A stretch of DNA of 27,554 nt from NCBI GenBank assembly GCA_964455935.1, contig CAYVZU010000046.1, positions 1 to 27,554 on the forward strand, written 5' to 3'. A model generated the notes under the pieces. The model saw only the letters and a program-made list of their open reading frames with translations. It searched no databases and was not told where the DNA came from. A program made the translations under genes and the position numbers. This document shows, piece by piece, positions 21,337 to 27,554 of the stretch; the stretch's first letter is position 1, and each line of letters starts with the position of its first letter. Source of the stretch: CAYVZU01 sp964455935 (GTDB lineage: Bacteria > Fibrobacterota > CAYVZU01).

Positions 21337-23970
21337 ATGAGTGAATCCTTTCGCGAGCGCATCTGCACCGAGATCCTCCCGCTTGTGGAAAAGCCCGGCC
21401 GCTATATTGGCGGCGAGGTGAACATGATCCGCAAGGCCGGGCCGGATCTGACGCGCATGGCCCTTTGTTTCCCGGATGCCTACGAGCTGGGGATGTCACA
21501 CACCGGGCTTGCGATCCTCTACCATGTCATCAACCGCCACGAGAGCTTTGCGGCCGAGCGGGCGTATGCCCCCTTTCCGGATATGGAAGAGCGCCTGCGC
21601 AGGCAGGGGCTGGCGCTGTATACGCTCGAGACGTTCACTCCTTTGCGCGACATGGATGTTGTTGGGTTCTCGCTTCAATACGAGCTCTCCTTTACCAACG
21701 TGCTGACCATGATCGACCTGGGTGGAATTCCCATGGCGGCCGCGGACCGCGGCGATCGCGACCCGCTTGTGATTGCCGGCGGGCCGTGCGCGGCCAACCC
21801 CGAGCCGCTGGCGGACTTTCTGGATGCTGTGTTGCTGGGTGACGGCGAAGAGGCCGTCGTCGAAATCCTGCAGGCGGTGCAGCGCCTGAAAGGCGCCGGT
21901 CGCCTCGAACGTCTCCGCGCGCTGGCGCAAATCCCCGGTGTATACGTGCCCTCGTTCTACAAACCGGTTTACGGAGCCGACGGCCGTTTCGAAAAGCTGG
22001 AGAAGCTCGATCCGTCTGCACCCGACCGTGTTAACGGCCGCAAGCTTGCCTCGCTCTCCAAAGAGAACTATCCCGAAAAGCCGCTGATCCCCCTTATCGA
22101 GATTACCCACGACCGGCTGGGCGTAGAAATCATGCGCGGCTGCAGCCGGGGCTGCCGGTTCTGCTCGGCAGGCTTTTTCTACCGGCCTGTGCGTGAACGG
22201 CGGGTCGAGGACGCGTTGGAGCAGGTTCAGTCCGGCATTCGAAACTCGGGCTGGCCCGAGGTTTCCTTCCTTTCGCTTTCGGCCACGGACTACTCCGGAA
22301 TCATGCCCCTGCTGGAGAAAGCAAACGGTATAGCGATTCCGCAGAAGGTGAACCTTTCTTTGCCGTCGCTGCGCGGAGACGCGGTTTCGTTCGAGCTGCT
22401 CGACAACATCTCGGCCGTGCGCAAGTCGAATCTTACGCTGGCGCCCGAGGCTGGAAGCGAGCGCCTGCGCCGGGTCATCAACAAGAACCTGGAGGAAGAA
22501 GAGATCCTCCGGTCGGTGGACCGGTTCTTCTCGAAAGAAAACCATCTTCTGAAGCTTTATTTCATGCTGGGCCTGCCAACGGAAACCGATGCGGATGTGG
22601 AGGCCACGGTGGAACTGATTCGGAAGATCCACGCAACAGCGCGAAATAAGATCGCGCATCCCAATTTCAACATCTCGGTCTCGTTCTTCTCACCCAAGGC
22701 GCATACGCCTTTTCAATGGGTGGGCTGCGAGAACGAGGACCGCCTACTGGAAAGAGCCAAGCGCCTCAAGGGCTCGATCAGGCTTTCGGGCATCAATCTC
22801 ACCTATGCCGACGGCAAGGTGGCTTATCTCGAATCGGTTTTCTCCAGGGCCGATCGGCGCGCGGGCGCTGCTCTTCTTGAGGCCTGGAAACGGGGCGCGC
22901 GGTTCGACGCGTGGACCGAACATCTGCGGTTCGATCTCTGGCAGGCCGCCTTTGCGGTGACCGGCTATGACCCGCAGACAGCGCGGCGGGAAACACCGAT
23001 CAGCGCAACGCTTGCTTGGGGTCATCTGCATTTTGTGGATCAGGCCTACCTTCGGGAGGAATACGGAAAAGGCCTGCAGGCCAGGAACACAGCCGACTGC
23101 CGCTCCCAAAAGCCCGAATCCTGCTGCGGCGTCTGTGGTGGTGATTTGGAGCAGGCCCCCAAAGCGGAACCGGCGGCCGCCGCTCAGCCGGCCAGTGCGT
23201 CTTCCCAGTTTGGCCGCCGCGCACGGACAACCGCTCCGGCCTCGGCCACCAACCCGCTGGCCCTGGGCACGCATTTTCGCATTCAATACGAGAAAGAAGC
23301 GGAACTCCGCTTTCTAGGCCACTTGGATCTGCTGCGCATCATCGAGCGCGGTCTGCGCCGCAGTGGGCTTCCGGTGGCGTTTTCCCAGGGCTTCAATCCG
23401 CATCCCAAGCTGTCGTTTGGTCCTCCGGCTTCCGTGGGGCTCCAAAGCCGCGCGGAGTTCTTTGATGTGCAGATGCAACTGCCCATCAGCGGAGACCCGG
23501 CCGTGCGACTGGCGTCTTTCCTGCCCGCAGGCATTCGAATCAAAACGGCCAAAGCGATTCTTGGCAAGGCCAAAGCCCTGGTCGCGGATATCTGCGCGGC
23601 GGACTACGAAGCTTTCATTCCCAATATCACCTCGACCGAGTTGTCGCGGTCTGTCGAAAGATTGCTCAAGTCGGAGCGGATCGAAGTCGTTCGGCACACC
23701 AATGCGGGTGAGAAGACACTCGATCTTCGGCCGCTTGTCTTAAAGCTCGAGGTCTGCGAAACGGGCCAAGACCCGGTTTTCGCTGGCAAAGCACCGATTC
23801 TTTTCATGCAGTTGCGAATGGGGTCCGATGGTCAGGGAAGACCCGTGGAGGTTTTCCGCTCTCTGCTTCAGGGCCGGCCCGAAGAGGAAATCCTCAGAAT
23901 CCGCCTGGTGCGTACTGCCCAGTGGATCGACCGCGGCGGCCAGTTGCTCTCTCCGCTTCAGGGCTCCTAA
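21337..23970 (+). CDS. B12-binding-like radical SAM protein fused to DUF2344 (TIGR03960-like)
   Basis: The 877-residue protein is a two-part fusion. Residues 1-240 form a B12-binding-like domain (CFPDAYELGMSHTGLAIL; VVGFSLQYELSFTNVL; VIAGGPCAANPEPLADFLDAVLLGDGEE has the Rossmann-like end). The radical SAM core follows with C269, C273 and C276 (GCSRGCRFC) binding a [4Fe-4S] cluster. A Cys cluster CCGVC is at 596-600. After an Ala-rich linker (about 608-640), a DUF2344 domain begins near 646 (FRIQYEKEAELRFLGHLDLLRI, SQGFNPHPKLSFGPP). From family knowledge this corresponds to TIGR03960 joined to TIGR03936, often found next to ribonuclease E/G, with suspected RNA modification activity. The usual His for cobalamin (DxHxxG) is not apparent in the N-domain. 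Identity strong, chemistry unknown. Confidence 0.92.
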   Translation: MSESFRERICTEILPLVEKPGRYIGGEVNMIRKAGPDLTRMALCFPDAYELGMSHTGLAILYHVINRHESFAAERAYAPFPDMEERLRRQGLALYTLETFTPLRDMDVVGFSLQYELSFTNVLTMIDLGGIPMAAADRGDRDPLVIAGGPCAANPEPLADFLDAVLLGDGEEAVVEILQAVQRLKGAGRLERLRALAQIPGVYVPSFYKPVYGADGRFEKLEKLDPSAPDRVNGRKLASLSKENYPEKPLIPLIEITHDRLGVEIMRGCSRGCRFCSAGFFYRPVRERRVEDALEQVQSGIRNSGWPEVSFLSLSATDYSGIMPLLEKANGIAIPQKVNLSLPSLRGDAVSFELLDNISAVRKSNLTLAPEAGSERLRRVINKNLEEEEILRSVDRFFSKENHLLKLYFMLGLPTETDADVEATVELIRKIHATARNKIAHPNFNISVSFFSPKAHTPFQWVGCENEDRLLERAKRLKGSIRLSGINLTYADGKVAYLESVFSRADRRAGAALLEAWKRGARFDAWTEHLRFDLWQAAFAVTGYDPQTARRETPISATLAWGHLHFVDQAYLREEYGKGLQARNTADCRSQKPESCCGVCGGDLEQAPKAEPAAAAQPASASSQFGRRARTTAPASATNPLALGTHFRIQYEKEAELRFLGHLDLLRIIERGLRRSGLPVAFSQGFNPHPKLSFGPPASVGLQSRAEFFDVQMQLPISGDPAVRLASFLPAGIRIKTAKAILGKAKALVADICAADYEAFIPNITSTELSRSVERLLKSERIEVVRHTNAGEKTLDLRPLVLKLEVCETGQDPVFAGKAPILFMQLRMGSDGQGRPVEVFRSLLQGRPEEEILRIRLVRTAQWIDRGGQLLSPLQGS

Positions 23971-23974
23971 TACA

Positions 23975-24286
23975 TTACCGTGTCGCGCCGAACTTGGCAG
24001 CGTCCTTGTAGTGCCAGCCGGCTTCGACGGGCCGGCGCATGGAGTCCAGGGCTGCGGCCGCGCGCAGGTGGGCCATGCCGCTTTTCCCCTCGCGGCTGAG
24101 AATTCGCTCGTATAATCCCAAGGCCGCCAGATAGTCCTTTTGCCGCATCTTTGCATCACCGCGGCGAATTAAAGTTGCGTCGTAAGCATCGACGGCGCGT
24201 CCCGAAATGGCGAGATAGGCAGCGCCGCCCAAGCCCGCCAGGACCAGGCCGATTGTCATATACTTGGAAAGAGATGATCTAAACAT
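23975..24286 (-). CDS. Small membrane-anchored TPR-like protein
   Basis: The 103-residue protein has a short basic start and one hydrophobic segment at about 10-28 (TIGLVLAGLGGAAYLAISG), followed by a helical region. About 38-100 (RGDAKMRQKDYLAALGLYERILSREGKSGMAHLRAAAALDSM, in TPR rhythm) looks like one to two TPR units. It is probably an inner-membrane protein facing the periplasm or cytoplasm. Its stop lies 5 bp from the convergent radical SAM gene. GAGGGT precedes the ATG at 24286 by about 8 bases, and that sequence is part of the palindromic repeat at 24296. No catalytic residues are visible. It may belong to the transcript of the two genes upstream. Function unknown. Confidence 0.65.
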   Translation of the reverse strand: MFRSSLSKYMTIGLVLAGLGGAAYLAISGRAVDAYDATLIRRGDAKMRQKDYLAALGLYERILSREGKSGMAHLRAAAALDSMRRPVEAGWHYKDAAKFGATR

Positions 24287-24295
24287 GAACGAACA

Positions 24296-24350
24296 CCCTC
24301 ATCTTTGTCCTCTCCCATCCCCGCTAAGGCGGGACAAGCTCCGGGAGAGG
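24296..24350. repeat. Palindromic repeat with GGGAGAGG core
   Basis: CCTCTCCC at 24309-24316 pairs with GGGAGAGG at 24343-24350, with an inner CCCGC/GCGGG pair at 24320-24333. Its left flank (24296-24316) matches the complement of 6010-6030 in 17 of 21 bases. Two related copies in one window point to a dispersed intergenic repeat family. It lies in the 125-bp gap between the secreted-protein gene and the small TPR-like gene, and supplies the latter's GAGGGT ribosome-site-like sequence. Confidence 0.6.
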
Positions 24351-24411
24351 TAGTGAATCCTTTCTGCGCATGCATTGGGATTTGTGAGCCCGCGCAGTCA
24401 CATCAAGATAC

Positions 24412-25272
24412 TCAGCGGTCTGTTCTCTCTTCCAGTATCATGCGTTTTGCCCTGTCCCCCTGCCAGTGCAGGTAAAGGCCGCCGGCCCGATGATTCTCGC
24501 GCACGGCCCGTCCCATAAGATCAAAGGTCATCGGCGCGGCGCCGAACCCAAGCGTCGTAGGGCGGATACCGCGGACGGGCAGGGCATGAATCGCCGCGGT
24601 AGGAATGGTATCGTAGATCACCTTTAAAAACTGCACCTGAACGCGACCCCTTCGATCGTTGCCGTTAAAGGGAATCTGGCGCCATTGGTCCAAAACCAAA
24701 GAATCAAGACGCGACGAATCGGGATATGCGAAAAGCGACTGGTAATAGCGGGTCGTGACCTGCCACAGCCCGGTTGTCGATGATTGGCTAGAATCGAGAA
24801 GAACCGTTGCGGCATACCAGAAATGGAACGGCGGACCTGGAGTTTGGGAACCCACCGCGGTCACCAATTGTACCTGGCCGTTTGCCGTATCCGGTCCGAG
24901 GCCGAACCACAGCGTGAACCTTGTTCCGACCAATGGATTTGTAAACATCTGCACAAACTGGCTGTCGAATTGGGTGGTGAAGCTCTGGCTGCCTTTGGGT
25001 TTGATCCAGTAGGTTGTATTCTTTTTTTCGGGAGAAGAGCACCCGCCGCCGAATCCTGACAGCATGCGATACTGGGTGGAATCTGAAAGGATCCGGATGC
25101 CTTGAAGCGAAGGCCCAAGTATTTTCCAGGATTCAACCGTGCCCGCCTCCGGGGCCGAACCGGTTCGAATCGTCTCCTCGACACGCTGAAGATAGTAATC
25201 CTCTTCGCACAGGAACGATGCGGCGCCAAAAGCAGAGCCGGCTGAAATCAGAACTGCAAGTAGAATGCGCAT
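24412..25272 (-). CDS. Secreted protein with a type IX-like C-terminal motif
   Basis: The 286-residue protein begins with a signal peptide (MRILLAVLISAGSAFGAASF; likely cleavage after the AFGA near residue 17). The middle (about 85-245) is rich in beta-forming, Thr/Ser/aromatic residues and resembles a carbohydrate-binding or jelly-roll domain, but I do not recognise it. C22 and C78 could form a disulfide. The end, TFDLMGRAV (249-257) then AGGLYLHWQG (263-272) and RMIL, follows the pattern of type IX secretion sorting tails (DLxGR... GxYxxxx). If that holds, it would be exported across the outer membrane. GAGGG lies 5 bases before ATG 25272. It starts 12 bp after the upstream methyltransferase stop, so they are co-transcribed. 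Function unknown. Confidence 0.7.
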   Translation of the reverse strand: MRILLAVLISAGSAFGAASFLCEEDYYLQRVEETIRTGSAPEAGTVESWKILGPSLQGIRILSDSTQYRMLSGFGGGCSSPEKKNTTYWIKPKGSQSFTTQFDSQFVQMFTNPLVGTRFTLWFGLGPDTANGQVQLVTAVGSQTPGPPFHFWYAATVLLDSSQSSTTGLWQVTTRYYQSLFAYPDSSRLDSLVLDQWRQIPFNGNDRRGRVQVQFLKVIYDTIPTAAIHALPVRGIRPTTLGFGAAPMTFDLMGRAVRENHRAGGLYLHWQGDRAKRMILEERTDR

Positions 25273-25284
25273 AATGCCCTCGTT

Positions 25285-26208
25285 TTAGGGTTTTTGGAGT
25301 ACAGCCAAAATGTAATCGCTCGTGATCTGCTTGTCGGCCAGCAATTTCTGTTCTTGTCGAATGCATCCGGCCAGAACCGCATCGCTCTCCGGGGCTTCGG
25401 CCGCAAAGGAGTGTTCGATTCCTTCGAGAAGCGGCGCCAGGAGAGTTCCCCCGATCTCGAACACCGCAAGAATCTGGAATCTCGCCTGCAACGAAGGGAG
25501 AATGCTTCTGCCGTGCGGCGTTTCCCATGGTCTGGCAAGCGCCGACATGAGAGCCCCCGGAGGACTCGCATGCCGTTTCATGGCCCCGGCGTCCGGCTGA
25601 GCTCTGAATTGGAGCGGCAATTCGCGCAGCATTTTCTCGGCAATTTCAATATGCCGGAGACCGGACTGGAGACGCACGGGACCCACATATTCTAGAGCGA
25701 TCCATATCCCGCCCGGTTTGAGGGCGCGGAAAACGCCTTCAATGACTTGCGCTGCCGGCCGGACATGGTGAAGCAGCCGGTCCGAAAACGCGAAATCATA
25801 ATAGGAGGGCGAAAGGGGAAAGCGCCGGAGGTCTCCGTGAATGAAGACCAGTTCGGGTCTGTAATGCTCGCGGGCCAATTCATTGGCCTGGCGAACCAGA
25901 TCGCGCCGCAGTTCGATGCCCCGGAGTTCCCGAAACCGGCATGCCCGGACCCAGCGCAATTCGGTGACGCCCGGCCCTGCGCCCAGGGAAAGGCCCACAA
26001 CAGGCTCGCGCGATTTGAGGTACGTTGCGGCCAGTGCCTCGATGTAATCCTTTTCCGGATCTCCGGAGACGATCTGGTTTACCCGCCGGCGAACGGGGGC
26101 CAAGTCCATCCAGTCCAAAGGGGTTTCCCGCCGTGCCCGGCGCCGTCCCAGGCGGCGACTCACAGCCCGGCCGATGCGCGCAAGATTACCCCAATATGCA
26201 AGGCCCAT
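25285..26208 (-). CDS. Class I SAM-dependent methyltransferase-like protein
   Basis: The 307-residue protein carries motif I as VVGLSLGAGPGVTELRW (SLGAGPG at 74-80), the acidic strand-2 end in GIELRRDLV, the motif FIHGDLRRFPL, and FAFSDRLLHHVRP with ALKPGGIWIALEYVGP (post-motif). This is the SAM-binding order of Methyltransf_25/11. The N-terminal 50 residues are Arg-rich and helical. The substrate cannot be read. The C-terminal 120 residues (LPLQFRAQPDAGA..., ILAVFEIGGTLLAPLLEG) look like the substrate-side domain of sugar-chain or O-antigen methyltransferases, a guess. ATG 26208 was preferred to a TTG at 26247 because GGAG lies 7 bases before it. The secreted-protein gene follows 12 bp downstream. 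Confidence 0.82.
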   Translation of the reverse strand: MGLAYWGNLARIGRAVSRRLGRRRARRETPLDWMDLAPVRRRVNQIVSGDPEKDYIEALAATYLKSREPVVGLSLGAGPGVTELRWVRACRFRELRGIELRRDLVRQANELAREHYRPELVFIHGDLRRFPLSPSYYDFAFSDRLLHHVRPAAQVIEGVFRALKPGGIWIALEYVGPVRLQSGLRHIEIAEKMLRELPLQFRAQPDAGAMKRHASPPGALMSALARPWETPHGRSILPSLQARFQILAVFEIGGTLLAPLLEGIEHSFAAEAPESDAVLAGCIRQEQKLLADKQITSDYILAVLQKP

Positions 26209-26453
26209 GTTCTGTCTCCGCCAGACCGGCAAAGCCGGAAAAATCAAAATTCAGTTGGCGCGTTCCACGGAAATTGTTCCAAACTATCAACTATTTACCT
26301 TAACTACAAATCTATTCTTTCCGCAGGCGTCAAGAAAACAACGGTGACTCCCGGCGGAAACAAGGGATATGTCTTTCCCGTGATTTGTTGTATTTTTTAA
26401 GCGCGCGCAGGCCTGGAGGTTTCACGGCCAATCGCCGCATGGGAGAGTTCCAT
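26209..26453. promoter_or_regulatory. Divergent intergenic region between methyltransferase and NamZ-like genes
   Basis: This 245-bp region must hold the start signals of both divergent genes. It is notably AT-rich at 26270-26325 (AACTATCAACTATTTACC and following) and again at 26380-26400 (TTTGTTGTATTTTTTAAG), the likely promoter neighbourhoods. CCGGC-AAA-GCCGG at 26226-26238 is a small palindrome near the methyltransferase start. GGGAGAG at 26441-26447 is the ribosome site of the rightward gene. I cannot place exact -35/-10 boxes. Confidence 0.4.
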
Positions 26454-27554
26454 ATGGCTGCTTCAGCAAAGGTCATTCTGCCGGTTGATCGGCTCGAAAA
26501 AGTCTGGCCCGCCTCTCTTAAAGGAGTCCGGCTGGGCTGTGTGCTGCATCCTGCTTCGGTCACTGCGGGCCTCGTACATACAAAAGATGTGGTGCGCCGC
26601 CTCGACGGCGGTGTGTGCAAACTCACGGCCCTTCTGGGGCCCCAACATGGAATTCTTGGCCATACGCAGGACAACATGATTGAATGGGAAGGCTACGAGG
26701 ATCCTCTTCTGCGCATTCCCATCTTCTCGCTGTATGGAAACAACCGCGAACCCACAGAGGAAATGCTCACGCTGGTCGATGCCCTGTTGATCGATCTTCA
26801 GGACGTTGGGTCTCGCTATTATACGTTCATTTGGACGCTTTTCCTTTGCATGAAGGCGGCGGAGAAGTACAAAAAGGCCGTTGTGGTCTGCGACCGGCCA
26901 AACCCAATCAACGCCGTGGAAACCGAGGGTCCTGTCCTGGAACTGGATCATGCCTCGTTCGTGGGCCTTCATCCGCTGCCGGTTCGCCACGGAAAAACCA
27001 TTGGCCAATTGGCGCGCCTGTTTCAGAAAGAGCGCTTTCCGCAAGTACAGCTCCACGTTTTGGAGATGCAGGGCTACAGGCCCGATCTGTGGTTCGAGGA
27101 CACGGGACTTCCATGGGTCCTGCCTTCTCCCAATATGCCCACACCTGATACCGCCGTTGTGTATCCGGGCATGTGCTTGTTCGAAGCCACCAATGTTTCG
27201 GAAGGACGGGGTACGACGCGTCCGTTCGAACTGTTCGGGGCGCCTTTCATCAATGCGCGGCAACTATGCGAACACCTTAACTCTCTCGGAAAGGAAGGCG
27301 TGCTCTTCCGCGAGGCGCATTTTCAGCCGACGTTCAACAAATGGGCGGGCCAAATGTGTCATGGCGCGCAGATTCACGTCCTGGACAGGGCGGCGTTTCG
27401 GTCGTTCGAAACGGCCATTGCCATCCTTCGCTTTCTGTTCCATGCCTATCCAAGCGATTTCCGCTGGAAAGAGCCGCCTTATGAATACGAGTACAACAAA
27501 GCGCCCATCGATATTCTGCTGGGCAACGGCTGGTACCGCAAGCAGCATATAGAA
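26454..27554 (+). CDS. DUF1343/NamZ-like exo-beta-N-acetylmuramidase, C-terminus cut by window edge
   Basis: The open frame runs 367 codons to the window end. DUF1343 signatures occur in order: LLGPQHGILGHTQDN, RIPIFSLYGNNREPTEEML, LLIDLQDVGSRYYTFIWT, VVVCDRPNPINAVETEGPVL, PLPVRHGKTIGQLARLF, GLPWVLPSPNMPTPDTAVVYPG, and ATNVSEGRGTTRPFELFGAPFI. Members (NamZ) release terminal N-acetylmuramic acid from peptidoglycan fragments in cell-wall recycling. No signal peptide or lipobox precedes the domain, unlike secreted members, so the enzyme may be cytoplasmic. Family length is about 400 residues, so about 30-40 are missing past the edge. ATG 26454 has GGGAGAG 6 bases ahead. Enzyme activity is inferred from the family; no muramic acid genes are adjacent. 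Confidence 0.9.
   Translation, partial: MAASAKVILPVDRLEKVWPASLKGVRLGCVLHPASVTAGLVHTKDVVRRLDGGVCKLTALLGPQHGILGHTQDNMIEWEGYEDPLLRIPIFSLYGNNREPTEEMLTLVDALLIDLQDVGSRYYTFIWTLFLCMKAAEKYKKAVVVCDRPNPINAVETEGPVLELDHASFVGLHPLPVRHGKTIGQLARLFQKERFPQVQLHVLEMQGYRPDLWFEDTGLPWVLPSPNMPTPDTAVVYPGMCLFEATNVSEGRGTTRPFELFGAPFINARQLCEHLNSLGKEGVLFREAHFQPTFNKWAGQMCHGAQIHVLDRAAFRSFETAIAILRFLFHAYPSDFRWKEPPYEYEYNKAPIDILLGNGWYRKQHIE

Noticed and set aside
21496..22659. Long minus-strand open frame (387 codons) opposite the radical SAM gene
   Set aside because: It is antisense to a well-supported domain protein; its product is Arg/Gln/His-rich without motifs, as expected of a GC-rich shadow frame.
1..27554. CRISPR array, prophage, transposon, tRNA or rRNA
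   Set aside because: No spaced direct repeats, phage structural genes, transposase motifs, cloverleaf or rRNA-like sequence were seen reading through the gaps. A covariance-model scan would be decisive for tRNA and small RNA.

Overview
The window reads as ordinary chromosomal DNA of a GC-rich (high fifties percent by eye) Gram-negative-type bacterium. The genes are tightly packed and several overlap by ATGA. UGA, UAG and UAA all serve as stops, and several genes seem to start with GTG or TTG. I see no rRNA, tRNA, prophage, insertion sequence or CRISPR array. The mix of genes (FapA/DUF342, SpoIIE-type phosphatase, TIGR03960-like radical SAM protein, a secreted protein with a type IX-like tail, dispersed palindromes) fits a deep-branching, probably uncultured lineage. 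I cannot place it more precisely from sequence alone.

Region 1 (1-5958): a class I methyltransferase cut by the window edge lies divergent to an NAD-dependent epimerase/dehydratase. Next come a DegT/DnrJ-family enzyme whose catalytic lysine is replaced by histidine (like the sugar 3-dehydratases ColD and RfbH), a STAS anti-sigma-factor antagonist, a FapA/DUF342 protein and GalE. Nucleotide-sugar chemistry is the shared theme. A hairpin separates galE from the convergent coaE.

Region 2 (6037-10839, minus strand): a probable operon runs fadD-type acyl-CoA synthetase, membrane TPR protein, a receiver/PP2C/HATPase partner-switching regulator, coaE. Fatty-acid activation and the last step of CoA synthesis flank a signalling protein whose natural client could be the STAS protein of region 1.

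Region 3 (10840-13969): a 206-bp divergent promoter region carries a 13-bp tandem repeat. It is followed by a candidate 47-codon reading frame coupled to an 814-residue glycoside-hydrolase-like protein, then a 94-residue protein with two helix-turn-helix motifs. This is the least conventional part of the window.

Region 4 (14055-23970, plus strand): murJ, uvrC, an Ogt-type DNA methyltransferase, an MBL-fold hydrolase, a diguanylate cyclase apparently split from its membrane anchor by one in-frame UGA, mnmA, a stand-alone TfoX C-terminal domain, and a radical SAM/DUF2344 fusion. From ogt through mnmA the coding regions abut or overlap.

Region 5 (23975-27554): on the minus strand are a methyltransferase, a secreted protein and a small TPR-like membrane protein. 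Divergently, a NamZ/DUF1343 N-acetylmuramidase-like gene is truncated by the window end.

I found no complete new defence or mobile system. The strongest leads are the UGA-split cyclase, the coupled small ORF with its unassigned hydrolase, the His-substituted Cys-rich dehydratase, and two families of intergenic palindromes.
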